From: Chryseolinea soli
GTDB lineage: Bacteria; Bacteroidota; Bacteroidia; Cytophagales; Cyclobacteriaceae
Assembly (NCBI RefSeq): GCF_003589925.1
Contig: NZ_CP032382.1
Span: 5,146,001 to 5,210,000 of the forward strand
Direction: 5' to 3'
Length of the DNA stretch: 64,000 nucleotides
Below, piece after piece: positions 26,492-35,438 of the stretch (positions within the stretch are counted from its first letter, which is position 1; each line of letters begins with the position of its first letter). A model generated the notes under the pieces. That model saw nothing but the letters and a program-made list of their open reading frames with translations, was not told the DNA's origin and did no database searches. A program made the translations under genes and the position numbers.

Positions 26492-27328
26492 ATGAGAATG
26501 AATACGTTTGAAGAAACCGTGAAGGTGACCGACACCATCACGCTGGGCGGCGATCGCATGGTTTTGTTCAGCGGGCCTTGCGTGGTCGAAAGCTACGACC
26601 TCTGTCTGGAGACCGGCACGCGCATGAAGGCCATCTGCGAAGAACTCGATATCGACTACGTTTTTAAATCCTCGTTCGACAAAGCCAACCGCACAGCAGC
26701 CACCTCGTACCGCGGCCCTTCGCTGGAAGGTGGACTGGAGATCTTGTCGCGTGTGAAGCAAGCGCTGCACGTGCCGATCGTTACCGACGTGCACGAGTCG
26801 TATCAATGCGCCGAGGTGGCCACGGTGGTGGATGTGTTGCAGATACCGGCCTATCTCTGTCGTCAAACGGACCTGCTAAAGGCAGCCGCCCGCACGGGCA
26901 AGGCCGTGAAAGTGAAAAAAGGACAGTTCATGGCGCCGGAAGACATGAAATATGCCGTGGACAAAGTGCGCAACGAAGGCAATCCTAATGTTTTCCTGAC
27001 CGAGCGCGGCATCAGCTTTGGCTATCACACCTTGGTGGTGGACATGCGCTCGTTGCCCATCATGCGCAAGTTCACGCCCGTGGTTTTCGATGTAACGCAC
27101 TCCATCCAACAACCCGGAGGAAGAGGAGCAACATCCGGCGGGCAGCGTGAGTTTGCGCCCTTTCTGGCGCGGGCCGCGGCCGCGGTGGGCGTGGATGGAT
27201 TTTTTATTGAAACGCACCCTCGCCCGGAAAAAGCCCTCAGCGACGGACCCAACATGATTCCCCTGCGGGAGATGGAAGACTTTTTGAGGATGCTGCAGCG
27301 CTATTGGAAAATGGGACGTGAAGAATAG
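26492..27328 (+). CDS. kdsA: KDO-8-phosphate synthase (metal-dependent type)
   Basis: This 278-residue aldolase-like synthase condenses phosphoenolpyruvate with arabinose-5-phosphate. Motifs include FSGPCVVES (26-34), [10 protein letters not shown] (about 59-68), TDVHE and [11 protein letters not shown]. Cys30 stands where E. coli KdsA has Asn, so this is the metal-dependent class. It lies 3 nt after kdsC. The Met at residue 3 (26498) is an alternative start. Confidence 0.95.
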   Translation: MRMNTFEETVKVTDTITLGGDRMVLFSGPCVVESYDLCLETGTRMKAICEELDIDYVFKSSFDKANRTAATSYRGPSLEGGLEILSRVKQALHVPIVTDVHESYQCAEVATVVDVLQIPAYLCRQTDLLKAAARTGKAVKVKKGQFMAPEDMKYAVDKVRNEGNPNVFLTERGISFGYHTLVVDMRSLPIMRKFTPVVFDVTHSIQQPGGRGATSGGQREFAPFLARAAAAVGVDGFFIETHPRPEKALSDGPNMIPLREMEDFLRMLQRYWKMGREE

Positions 27329-27417
27329 AAAAAACAGATACTACGTCGCAACGGTTGCCAGGCCGTTTTCTGCCGGCCAACAAGCGTTAGTGAGAGATAC
27401 TTTTCAAAAACCTCACC

Positions 27418-27447
27418 TTGTAGTTTTATCCATTACTTCTACCTTTG
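27418..27447 (+). promoter_or_regulatory. Candidate promoter of the cysCDN genes
   Basis: TTG (27418-27420), exactly 19 nt, then TACCTTTG (27440-27447) is a full match to the Bacteroidota promoter consensus. It lies 52 nt upstream of the cysC ATG in a gene-free gap. Confidence 0.72.
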
Positions 27448-27499
27448 CCCGAAATACGCTATAGGATAAGTAGACTTTGGCGTAGATCAGCTCCGTCCC

Positions 27500-28093
27500 A
27501 TGAATCATCTGTATCCCATTAAGACGAAAGTCAGCAAACACCAGCGCGAGAAGGTGTTGAATCAACGCGCCTCCGTGATCTGGTTTACGGGTTTATCCGG
27601 TTCCGGGAAGTCAACGCTGGCTGTGCAATTGGAGGCGCAGCTCCACGCCTTGGGATTTAAGACCTACCTGCTGGACGGCGACAACATCCGCACCGGCCTC
27701 AACAAAGACCTGACCTTTACCGACGAAGGTCGCGTAGAAAATATCCGCCGTATCGGCGAAGTATCCAAATTGATGACGGATGCCGGCGTCATCGTGCTGT
27801 CGGCTTTCATTTCGCCTTTCAACGCCGACCGCGATCAGGTGAAGAACATTGTAGGAGCTGAAAATTATATCGAGATCTTTGTCGATGCCCCGCTGGAGGT
27901 GTGCGAGCAACGCGATGTGAAAGGATTGTATAAAAAGGCGCGGGCAGGGGAGGTAAAGAATTTCACCGGCATCGATTCGCCGTATGAGACGCCCGTCCAT
28001 CCCGATCTGACCGTTCCCACGGGCGAATGGAGCGTGGAAGAGTCGATCGGGAAGCTTATGGCGTTTATTTTACCGCGGGTAAAATTGAAGTAA
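27500..28093 (+). CDS. cysC: Adenylylsulfate kinase (CysC)
   Basis: This 197-residue cytoplasmic kinase phosphorylates APS to PAPS with ATP. The P-loop GLSGSGKST is at 31-39, followed by [12 protein letters not shown] (about 58-69), which binds [16 protein letters not shown] and the lid [10 protein letters not shown] complete the family pattern. It is first in cysC-cysD-cysN, behind a good promoter. Because the CysH here looks like a direct APS reductase, the PAPS made by this enzyme may serve sulfotransferases; that is inference. Confidence 0.95.
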   Translation: MNHLYPIKTKVSKHQREKVLNQRASVIWFTGLSGSGKSTLAVQLEAQLHALGFKTYLLDGDNIRTGLNKDLTFTDEGRVENIRRIGEVSKLMTDAGVIVLSAFISPFNADRDQVKNIVGAENYIEIFVDAPLEVCEQRDVKGLYKKARAGEVKNFTGIDSPYETPVHPDLTVPTGEWSVEESIGKLMAFILPRVKLK

Positions 28094-28153
28094 CGCGAAA
28101 CGCGTCGGACGCGTAATATCAAGAAGTAGAACAGAATTTGTAATAACACCAGG

Positions 28154-29059
28154 ATGAGTCAATATTATTTAAGTCATTTAAAAGAGCTGGAAGCGGAGGC
28201 GATCTTTGTGATCCGTGAAGTGGTGGCGCAGTTTGAGAGACCGGCGTTGTTGTTTTCCGGAGGCAAGGACTCCATCGTGCTGGCCTTTCTGTCGCGCAAA
28301 GCCTTTGCCCCAGCGCGCATACCCTTTCCGTTGGTACACATCGACACCGGCCACAATTTCCCGGAGACAATGGAGTATCGCGACTGGCTGGTGAAAGAAC
28401 TCGACGTGAAGTTGGTGGTAGGCTCCGTACAGGAAAGCATCGACAAGGGCAGGGCGAAAGAGGAGACCGGCTTCAACGCCAGCCGCAATGCCCTGCAGAC
28501 GGTTACACTGCTCGACACCATCGAACAAAATAAATACGATGCCGCCATGGGCGGTGCCCGTCGTGATGAAGAAAAGGCCCGTGCCAAAGAGCGCTTCTTC
28601 TCGCACCGCGACGAGTTTGGTCAATGGGACCCGAAGAACCAGCGTCCTGAGCTTTGGAACCTGTTCAATGGTCGCAAGCACATCGGCGAGCATTTCCGGG
28701 TATTCCCCATCAGTAACTGGACCGAGATGGACGTGTGGCAATACATCCAGGCCGAGAACATTCCGATTCCAAGCCTGTACCTGGCGCACGAACGCGAAGT
28801 GATCGAGCGCGATGGCGCACTCCTCTCTACGTCACCCTGGTTGAAACTGAAGGAGCATGAAGTCCCTACCCGTAAGATCGTTCGCTTCCGTACCTGTGGC
28901 GATATGCCGATCACCGGGGCGGTGGAGTCGGATGCCGATTCGGTGGAGAGGATCATTGAAGAGATCGCCGCTTCGCGTAAAACGGAGCGCGGTACCCGTC
29001 ATGACGACAAGCGTTCGGAGACGGCGATGGAGGATAGAAAAAAGAGTGGATATTTTTAA
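28154..29059 (+). CDS. cysD: Sulfate adenylyltransferase subunit 2 (CysD)
   Basis: This 301-residue catalytic subunit forms APS from ATP and sulfate. The PP-loop SGGKDS is at 35-40, and GGARRDEEKARAKER (about 136-150) and TCGDMPITGAVES (about 250-262) are conserved. It ends in the typical RKKSGYF. It works with the GTPase subunit CysN encoded downstream. A repeat element separates the two genes by 156 nt, which is unusual for this pair. Confidence 0.95.
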   Translation: MSQYYLSHLKELEAEAIFVIREVVAQFERPALLFSGGKDSIVLAFLSRKAFAPARIPFPLVHIDTGHNFPETMEYRDWLVKELDVKLVVGSVQESIDKGRAKEETGFNASRNALQTVTLLDTIEQNKYDAAMGGARRDEEKARAKERFFSHRDEFGQWDPKNQRPELWNLFNGRKHIGEHFRVFPISNWTEMDVWQYIQAENIPIPSLYLAHEREVIERDGALLSTSPWLKLKEHEVPTRKIVRFRTCGDMPITGAVESDADSVERIIEEIAASRKTERGTRHDDKRSETAMEDRKKSGYF

Positions 29060-29090
29060 GAGGGGCTTTGTGGTGAGGATAACAGCTCAC

Positions 29091-29180
29091 CGTCGCTAAA
29101 GCTCCCGTCTTCGCTAAAGCTACGACGGGCTAGTCGGCGGGCCCTCCTTCGCTGAAGCTTCGGCGGGCAAGCAAGCAACC
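29091..29180. repeat. Dispersed GC-rich intergenic repeat, copy B
   Basis: Between cysD and cysN lie three diverged units of the type TTCGCTAAAGCTACGACGGG, related to 13882-13943. The units are partly palindromic around AAGCTT. It looks like a REP-type element inserted inside an operon. Confidence 0.7.
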
Positions 29181-29215
29181 AAAGTCAACACAAGTTTTTT
29201 AAAGGCATTAAGTTT

Positions 29216-30472
29216 ATGAGTAACGTGAATAATCAACTTCTCCGGTTTACGACAGCAGGTAGTGTGGATGATGGTAAGAGTACCCTTATCGGGCGCTTGT
29301 TGTACGATAGCAAATCGATATTTGAAGATCAGTTGGAAGCGGTGGAAGCTTCCAGCGCAAAAAAAGGGTTTGACTATGTGGATCTGTCGCTGCTTACGGA
29401 TGGATTGAAGTCCGAGCGGGAGCAAGGCATCACGATCGATGTAGCCTACCGCTACTTTGCCACGCCCAAGCGCAAGTTCATTATTGCCGACACCCCGGGC
29501 CACATTCAGTATACCCGCAACATGGTGACCGGCGCTTCAACAGCCAACCTGGCCCTCATTCTTATCGATGCGCGCAAAGGCTTGGTGGAGCAAACCCATC
29601 GCCACTCGTTTATCGCCTCGTTGCTGAAGATCCCCCACGTGATTGTCTGCGTGAACAAGATGGACCTGGTGAATTATGCCGAGGACGTTTACGAGAAAAT
29701 TGTAGAAGACTATAAAGCTTTCTCCTCTAAACTGGAGATCTCCGATATCCAGTTCGTTCCTATCAGCGCACTGGTCGGCGACAACGTAGTACACCGTTCT
29801 GAAAACATGGAATGGTACCAGGGCGCTACTTTGATGCACATGCTGGAAACGGCGCACATTGAAAGTGACCATAACCATATCGATAGCCGGTTCCCGGTGC
29901 AGTATGTGGTGCGGCCGCAGTCGAAGGAGTATCATGATTTCAGGGGCTATGCAGGCCGCGTGGCTGGAGGCATTTTCAGACCCGGTGAAGACGTGGTAGT
30001 GCTGCCTTCCGGATTTACGTCGAAGATCAAATCCATTTCATTGGGGAATGAGGTGTTGGAAGAAGCCTTCGCGCCCATGTCCGTCACCATGACGCTGGAG
30101 GACGAGATCGACATCAGCCGCGGCGATATCATCGCCAAACCCAACAATCATCCGCACGCCGACCAGGACATCGACATGATGTTGTGCTGGATGAACCAGC
30201 GGCCGATCCATCTGAATACAAAACTCTACGTGCGCCACAACACCAAAGAGGTGAGAGGCGTGTTGAAGGAGATTCAGTACAAGCTTGATATCAGCACCTT
30301 GCACCGGATCGAGAATGTGGAGCAATTGACGATGAACGAGATCGCGCGGGTCAAGATTCGTACAGCGCAGCCGTTGGCATTTGACAGCTATCGGCGCAAT
30401 CGGATCACGGGAAGCGTGATTTTGATTGATGAGGGGACGAATGAGACGGTGGCGGCGGGAATGATCGTGTAG
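29216..30472 (+). CDS. cysN: Sulfate adenylyltransferase subunit 1 (CysN, GTPase)
   Basis: This 418-residue EF-Tu-like GTPase drives APS formation by CysD. The P-loop GSVDDGKST is at 15-23, DTPGH at about 88-92 and NKMD at about 144-147. β-barrel domains follow, ending at about 418. No APS-kinase domain is fused to it; CysC is separate. A terminator-like hairpin that is part of a repeat follows 38 nt after the stop. Confidence 0.95.
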   Translation: MSNVNNQLLRFTTAGSVDDGKSTLIGRLLYDSKSIFEDQLEAVEASSAKKGFDYVDLSLLTDGLKSEREQGITIDVAYRYFATPKRKFIIADTPGHIQYTRNMVTGASTANLALILIDARKGLVEQTHRHSFIASLLKIPHVIVCVNKMDLVNYAEDVYEKIVEDYKAFSSKLEISDIQFVPISALVGDNVVHRSENMEWYQGATLMHMLETAHIESDHNHIDSRFPVQYVVRPQSKEYHDFRGYAGRVAGGIFRPGEDVVVLPSGFTSKIKSISLGNEVLEEAFAPMSVTMTLEDEIDISRGDIIAKPNNHPHADQDIDMMLCWMNQRPIHLNTKLYVRHNTKEVRGVLKEIQYKLDISTLHRIENVEQLTMNEIARVKIRTAQPLAFDSYRRNRITGSVILIDEGTNETVAAGMIV

Positions 30473-30482
30473 CAAAAAAAAT

Positions 30483-30519
30483 AACCGCAAGGACGCAAAG
30501 ACGCAAAGTTAACGCAAAG
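30483..30519 (+). repeat. Left inverted repeat flanking the GxxExxY gene
   Basis: 37 nt built of CGCAAAG units, beginning AACCGCAAGGACGCAAAGAC and ending TTAACGCAAAG. Its reverse complement recurs at 31010-31047 with only a few differences. Confidence 0.8.
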
Positions 30520-30540
30520 AAATGCCTTTGCGTTTTTTTT
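30511..30540 (+). terminator. Intrinsic terminator after cysN, overlapping the left repeat
   Basis: AACGCAAAG (30511-30519) pairs with CTTTGCGTT (30526-30534) across a 6-nt loop and runs into eight T. The repeat thus supplies the terminator of the cysDN transcript. Confidence 0.75.
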
Positions 30541-30588
30541 GTGTCTTTGCTTCATGGATTGTAAATTTAGTCATCATGTTTAGCGGTT

Positions 30589-30978
30589 ATGAAAACTACA
30601 GATCAATTGAATGCCTTGTCTCGCGAAATTATTAATTGTGCTATAGCGGTTCATAGTGAGATGGGGCCGGGTTTGCTGGAGTCTGTATATCAACATTGTC
30701 TTACGAGGGAATTCTTTTTGCGTGGTATTGCGTATGCTTCGCTTGTCCCCATTCCGCTTATCTATAAGGGTCAGGTATTGAACAAGGATTATGTGATCGA
30801 CATCCTGGTTGAAGACGAAATAATTCTGGAGCTAAAAGCTGTAGAGGGAGTTCTGCCGATCCACGAAGCTCAACTCATCAGTTATATGAAACTTGCCCAA
30901 AAGAGGTTGGGATTTCTTATTAACTTTAACGTCCCTTTACTAAGACAGGGCCTCAAAAGATTCGTAAACAAACTCTAA
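30589..30978 (+). CDS. GxxExxY protein
   Basis: This 129-residue protein carries the family-naming motif G28-LL-E31-SV-Y34 after GP. A PD-(D/E)xK-like core follows: DYVIDILVED, then IILELKAVE (Glu-x-Lys). Such proteins resemble small nucleases, but their function is not known. The gene stands alone between two near-identical 37-38 nt inverted repeats and separates cysN from cysQ, as though a cassette had entered the sulfate operon. Confidence 0.88.
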   Translation: MKTTDQLNALSREIINCAIAVHSEMGPGLLESVYQHCLTREFFLRGIAYASLVPIPLIYKGQVLNKDYVIDILVEDEIILELKAVEGVLPIHEAQLISYMKLAQKRLGFLINFNVPLLRQGLKRFVNKL

Positions 30979-31009
30979 CCGCACAAAACTGCCAAAGTAC
31001 CGATGCACC

Positions 31010-31047
31010 CTTTGCGTTAACTTTGCGCCCTTTGCGCCTTAGCGGTT
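31010..31047 (-). repeat. Right inverted repeat flanking the GxxExxY gene
   Basis: 38 nt, the reverse complement of the left repeat with a few changes and one extra base; it begins CTTTGCGTTAACTTTGCGCC and ends TTAGCGGTT. It stops 9 nt before the cysQ ATG, so it also forms most of the cysQ leader. Confidence 0.8.
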
Positions 31048-31056
31048 CAAACTGAC

Positions 31057-31842
31057 ATGCAAGCACCCACGCTCCTAATCACCGCCATCACTGCCGCAGA
31101 AAAAGCCTGCGCCGAGATTCTCGCTGTCTACCACTCCAACGATTTCCAAGCCGAAGCCAAAGGCGACAACTCCCCGTTAACCCTGGCCGACCGGAAAGCA
31201 CACCAAGCCATCACGGCCATACTACAGGCGTCGTCCGCTTACCCCATTCTCAGCGAGGAAGGCAAAACCATTCCTTACGTCGAACGCAAAGACTGGGGCT
31301 ACTTTTGGATGGTCGACCCCCTGGACGGCACGAAGGAATTCATCAAACGTAACGATGAGTTCACGGTGAACATCGCCCTCATCCACCAAGGTCGGCCCGT
31401 GCTGGGGGTAGTGGCGGTGCCCGTCACGGGCGATGTGTTTTATGCGACAGAGGGTGAGGGTGCGTTTTTGAAGCGAGGCCCCTTCCCCGCGCCCCTTCCC
31501 CGGAAGCCACCAACCGACCTTACTCAGCCAGGATTACGGGTGGTTGCCTCCCGGTCGCACATGAATCCCGAAACGGAGGCCTTTATCGGCCGGCTGACGG
31601 CCCCCGAGTTGGTTTCGGCTGGGAGTAGCCTGAAATTCATGCTCTTGGCCGAGGGAAAGGCCGATGTCTATCCCCGCTATGCCCCCACGATGGAGTGGGA
31701 TACTGCAGCGGCGGACGCGATCGTGCGGGAGGTGGGATTGACCGTGAGAAGCCAGGCACAGGGCGATCGCGACGAAACGGCAACGGGGGTCTTGATGTAT
31801 AACAAGGAAAGCCTTCTGAACCCGTCTTTTTTGGTTTCATAA
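31057..31842 (+). CDS. cysQ: 3'(2'),5'-bisphosphate nucleotidase (CysQ)
   Basis: This 261-residue Mg-dependent phosphatase of the inositol-monophosphatase fold converts PAP to AMP. The metal motif WMVDPLDGTKEF is near residues 87-98, Glu67-Glu68 is in LSEEGK, and the second motif EWDTAAADAI is at about 213-222. PAP arises when PAPS donates its sulfate, so this gene fits the upstream cysC. The repeat cassette now separates it from cysN. Confidence 0.92.
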   Translation: MQAPTLLITAITAAEKACAEILAVYHSNDFQAEAKGDNSPLTLADRKAHQAITAILQASSAYPILSEEGKTIPYVERKDWGYFWMVDPLDGTKEFIKRNDEFTVNIALIHQGRPVLGVVAVPVTGDVFYATEGEGAFLKRGPFPAPLPRKPPTDLTQPGLRVVASRSHMNPETEAFIGRLTAPELVSAGSSLKFMLLAEGKADVYPRYAPTMEWDTAAADAIVREVGLTVRSQAQGDRDETATGVLMYNKESLLNPSFLVS

Positions 31843-31943
31843 CGTGGTTACGTTCTCGCGGGCATTGGAATGGATCGCGGTGTTTTTCTTCAAAGTGTCG
31901 GTCTGGGGTGGCGTTTGACGGTGGTAAAATCTGTCCAGGCTGG

Positions 31944-31951
31944 TATATTTG
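31944..31951 (+). promoter_or_regulatory. Distal candidate -7 element of the glycan locus
   Basis: TATATTTG matches the -7 consensus exactly. The nearest TTTG upstream is 26 nt away, longer than usual. Use of this site would give a leader of about 210 nt. Confidence 0.3.
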
Positions 31952-32130
31952 CACCGCAAACCCGATGTGCCTTGAGAATTGCTTGAAGCCGAGGGGTTTA
32001 GAGTAAATAACCTGGATGGATAGATTTTAGCGCTCTTGCCGTGTGATGGACCGGAAATGTCGGGGACCCGAAGTACCTTCTGGTTTGGCCGTGGATGGAC
32101 GTTTGGCAAAGGCATTTGAAGTTATTGGAT

Positions 32131-32138
32131 TATATTTG
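32131..32138 (+). promoter_or_regulatory. Proximal candidate -7 element of the glycan locus
   Basis: TATATTTG, an exact -7 consensus, lies 29 nt before the first gene's ATG, the common distance in this phylum. No good -33 box is seen at 19-21 nt. Confidence 0.5.
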
Positions 32139-32167
32139 CCCCTTTTGGCAGTTTAAAAACTTAATAA

Positions 32168-32974
32168 ATGAACCGTATCTGGCTGATTTTTGGGCTTGCT
32201 CTGATTGCCCTAAGTTCGTGTGTTCCCAACCGGAAGTTGGTTTATCTGCAGAAGGATGATTTGAAGAACCGCGATGAAATTCCGAAAGACACTGTGCTGA
32301 GAACGCATCAGCTTAAAATACGGGAGTACACCATTCAGCCGTTGGATTTGCTTGCCATTAATTTTGAGACCCTCAGCGATGAAACCGATGCCTTTGATTT
32401 TCTTTCCAAACTAACTCCGCAGCAGAGAACTTCTTCAGGAGGAGGGAGTGGCGGGGGAAACTCAGCCCAAAACGGCATCTTGGTGGACGGCGACGGCTAT
32501 ATTGAATTTGCCGTGCTGGGCAGAATGAAAATGGCCGGGCTGACCCTGTTTGCTGCGCGCGATTCGCTTCAAGCTGTTGCGGGAAAGTATTTGCCGGACG
32601 TTGTGGTTCGGGTGCGGTTATTGAATTTCAGATTTACGCTTTTGGGCGAGGTGAACGGAGAAAGAACCGTTACCTCAACCAACACGCGTTTGACATTGAT
32701 GGAGGCAATAGGCCTTGGCGGTGGCTTGGGGGAGTTAGCGGATAGAACCCACATAAAAGTTGTGCGGCAAGTGGAGAATAGGACCGACGTTTACTATGTT
32801 AATCTTCTCAAGGAGGATTTTATTGAATCGCCATATTACTACGTCCAGCAGAATGACGTGATCATTGTGCCCCCCCTGAAGCAAAGACCCTTCAGAAAAT
32901 ATTTTCTCCCGAATCTAGCCGTCGTCACGGCTTTGATATCCTTTACAGCATTGATTATAACCTTGACCCGCTAA
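32168..32974 (+). CDS. Wza-type polysaccharide export lipoprotein
   Basis: This 268-residue protein has a lipoprotein signal peptide ending at LSSC (Cys18). A polysaccharide-export domain (about 52-150) contains the conserved DGDGYIEFAVLGRM segment. SLBB-like domains follow (about 155-235, with FTLLGEVNGERTV). A hydrophobic C-terminal helix (about 245-265) could cross the outer membrane as in Wza. It would form the outer-membrane channel for the glycan made by the downstream genes. The kinase gene follows after 3 nt. Confidence 0.9.
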   Translation: MNRIWLIFGLALIALSSCVPNRKLVYLQKDDLKNRDEIPKDTVLRTHQLKIREYTIQPLDLLAINFETLSDETDAFDFLSKLTPQQRTSSGGGSGGGNSAQNGILVDGDGYIEFAVLGRMKMAGLTLFAARDSLQAVAGKYLPDVVVRVRLLNFRFTLLGEVNGERTVTSTNTRLTLMEAIGLGGGLGELADRTHIKVVRQVENRTDVYYVNLLKEDFIESPYYYVQQNDVIIVPPLKQRPFRKYFLPNLAVVTALISFTALIITLTR

Positions 32975-32977
32975 CAG

Positions 32978-35386
32978 TTGAGCACCTCTACCACACCGGC
33001 ATCAGACTTTACGGAGGCTTCCGGAAACAAAAACGCTGGAAGTCTGCAAATCAATTTTAAGCGCGTGGCCTCACGCGCCATCAAGTTTTGGTATTTGATT
33101 GTGTTGTCACTGATCGTAGCGGTCTTCATTGCCTATACGACAAACCGATACAGCGCCAGAACCTATCCCATTCGGGCTTCGATCCTGATAAAGGAAAACG
33201 ATGAAAACCTGGGTGCCAAATTTCTGTACAACAATGAACTGTTGAATCCCTACCGAAATTTTCTGAATGAAATTTACATTATGAAGTCCTATCCCCTCAT
33301 CCAGGAAGTTCTGGAAAGCCTGGGGTTTGAGATTTCAATCTTCAGAGAAGGCGATATTGTGACTACGGAGTACTATGATCCGGATTTCCCTGTGAAGTTT
33401 AGAGTGCTACCCGAAAGTAAATCTCCTTACGGGAAATCTTTTTATTTTACCGTGAAGGATGATCAGACCTTTAGTTTGCAGCATCTGGGCGAAAATGAAG
33501 AAATGGGCAATGAATTTTCGGCTCTTCATTTTTCGGATACCATTCGGGTCAATGGTTCGGTTCTGATTGTTCAAAGGGTCGGATCTCTTGCAGAAATCAG
33601 GGGTAAAAGATTTACCGTCCGGTTTAACAACCCGGTCTCCATGGCGATGCAGTATTCCAACCGGTTGAATGCGAATTGGGCGCAACCCGGAGCGGCGGTT
33701 GTGAACCTCGAAATTACCGGAGCTGTCCCACAGAAAGAAATTGATTTCCTAACTCGGTTTATTGAGCGATATCAATTTTATGACGTAGAGAAGAAAAACA
33801 AAGCAGCGACCATGGCGCTACAGTTTCTAGACGACCAGCTTGTGATTATTAGTGATTCGTTGTCCATGTATGAAGATCAAGTGGAGAATTTCAAGAAACG
33901 CAATATCATTACGAACCTGGATGAGGAGACCGACCGTTTGTATCAGAAGCTTATCGGGTATGAAGAACAGAAATTTCAATACCATCTAATTGATAATTAC
34001 TTCGCTTACATAGAGAAGCTTTTGGAGAGCAATCAATATGATGTTGTTTTTACCCCCGCCAGTGTCGGTATTACGGATGAGGTTGTAGGCGGTTTAATAA
34101 CCAGCCTCATTGAACTTCAGGCTCAGATTAATTTGTATGAAACCAATAAATCGAAGGGTGTTGAAAATTTGCAGAATAACCCTCGATTGCAAAGTGCCCT
34201 GCAGCGGATGGAGTTAATAAAGAAGGATATTGGTAAGACCATTGAAAATAGTAGAAAGACACAGGAAATAAATGTAAAGTTTATCAATGATCAAATAAAA
34301 CTGGTGAACGATGAGCTCGCAAAATTACCCAGGACCGAGCGTGAGCTCGTCGGGATTCAACGGAACTATTCATTGCGAGAGACCCTTTATATCTTCCTTT
34401 TGCAGAAACGTGCGGAGGCCGGACTATCCAAGGCTTCGACAACATCCGATGTTGTCGTTGTCAATCCGCCAATGGCAGGAGGAGCGTTGACACCGAAGAT
34501 CGTGCAGAACTATGCCTTAGGCGTGGCCTCAGGGTTGCTCGTACCCCTTTTAGTTTTCCTGCTACTGGAGGTTTTGAATGATAGAATTCAGTCCAAAGAG
34601 GATATAGAGAAACTGACTGGTGTTCCCGTAATCGGAGGCATCGGACATAACAAAGCATCTGATCCGCTCATTGTGTATCGCAAGCCAAGATCGGCGATGG
34701 CGGAATCCTTCCGGGCCTTGCGTTCGAACCTGAATTATTTCACCAGTAACAAGGATCACCAGGTGTTTATGGTGACTTCTTCTATACCGGGTGAAGGAAA
34801 GTCTTTCACCACTTTGAACATTTCGACAGTATTGGCATTGGCGGGAAAAAGAACCGTGATACTGGGTGCCGACTTAAGAAAACCCAAATTGTATGACGAC
34901 TTAGGTCTCCACAATAATGTGGGCTTGAGTCAATACCTCTCGGGTATGGCGACACTGGAACAAGTCATTCAATCCAGTGAAGTAAGTAATCTATTTCTCA
35001 TAGCCGGTGGGCCAATGCCGCCTAATCCAAGCGAATTGCTAATTCGACCCGCTATGGGAGATTTGATCGAACATCTACGTAAGCAATTTGATTTCGTAAT
35101 TATCGATACGCCACCGTTGACATTTGTTACTGATGCGTTTGTATTGTCCGGATTCGCAGACCATACGCTGTTTGTGGTGAGGCAGGATTTTACACCGCGC
35201 GCAGCACTGGAGCATCTGGATGATTTTTATTCGACCGGGAAACTTACAAATATTAGCATTCTCTTCAACGATTTGCGAAAGTCTGGACTTGGCTATGGGT
35301 ACGGTGGATATGGATATGGATACGGATATGGGTATGGGTACGGATATAGAGCGAAAAACGACTCTGGGTACTACTCTGATAATTAG
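32978..35386 (+). CDS. Wzc-type tyrosine autokinase and chain-length regulator
   Basis: This 802-residue inner-membrane protein has a Wzz-like periplasmic part between two membrane helices (about 35-57 and 505-527), with coiled-coil regions (about 265-470). A cytoplasmic BY-kinase domain follows: Walker A SSIPGEGKS near 600, Walker A' GADLRKP near 630 and Walker B FVIIDTPP near 705. The tail (772-790) is an unusual Gly-Tyr repeat, followed by YY near the end; these are the likely autophosphorylation sites. The start is TTG at 32978, right after the upstream stop; no ATG fits. Confidence 0.93.
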   Translation: MSTSTTPASDFTEASGNKNAGSLQINFKRVASRAIKFWYLIVLSLIVAVFIAYTTNRYSARTYPIRASILIKENDENLGAKFLYNNELLNPYRNFLNEIYIMKSYPLIQEVLESLGFEISIFREGDIVTTEYYDPDFPVKFRVLPESKSPYGKSFYFTVKDDQTFSLQHLGENEEMGNEFSALHFSDTIRVNGSVLIVQRVGSLAEIRGKRFTVRFNNPVSMAMQYSNRLNANWAQPGAAVVNLEITGAVPQKEIDFLTRFIERYQFYDVEKKNKAATMALQFLDDQLVIISDSLSMYEDQVENFKKRNIITNLDEETDRLYQKLIGYEEQKFQYHLIDNYFAYIEKLLESNQYDVVFTPASVGITDEVVGGLITSLIELQAQINLYETNKSKGVENLQNNPRLQSALQRMELIKKDIGKTIENSRKTQEINVKFINDQIKLVNDELAKLPRTERELVGIQRNYSLRETLYIFLLQKRAEAGLSKASTTSDVVVVNPPMAGGALTPKIVQNYALGVASGLLVPLLVFLLLEVLNDRIQSKEDIEKLTGVPVIGGIGHNKASDPLIVYRKPRSAMAESFRALRSNLNYFTSNKDHQVFMVTSSIPGEGKSFTTLNISTVLALAGKRTVILGADLRKPKLYDDLGLHNNVGLSQYLSGMATLEQVIQSSEVSNLFLIAGGPMPPNPSELLIRPAMGDLIEHLRKQFDFVIIDTPPLTFVTDAFVLSGFADHTLFVVRQDFTPRAALEHLDDFYSTGKLTNISILFNDLRKSGLGYGYGGYGYGYGYGYGYGYRAKNDSGYYSDN
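35291..35347 (+). repeat. GGnTAy hexanucleotide repeat in the kinase gene
   Basis: 57 nt of near-perfect GGA/GGG-TAT/TAC units encode the alternating Gly-Tyr tail with nine tyrosines. The 6-nt unit keeps the frame if the number of copies changes. Confidence 0.85.
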
Positions 35387-35438
35387 CGCTGAGCAGTAAG
35401 TTGGGTAATACAATGAATCTCAATAATTACATTAAGGT

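Larger units (their letters stand above)
31843..32167. other. Gene-free region upstream of the polysaccharide locus
   Basis: 325 nt with no credible reading frame. It holds two exact TAnnTTTG elements (31944-31951 and 32131-32138) and no clear terminator after cysQ. A long leader is possible if the first element is used. Confidence 0.6.

Noticed and set aside
25961-26866. 301-aa minus-strand frame opposite kdsC-kdsA
   Set aside because: It spans two convincing plus-strand genes and shows no family motif.
30483-31047. Insertion sequence with transposase
   Set aside because: Inverted repeats are present, but the enclosed 129-aa protein is GxxExxY rather than a transposase, and no target-site duplication was found.
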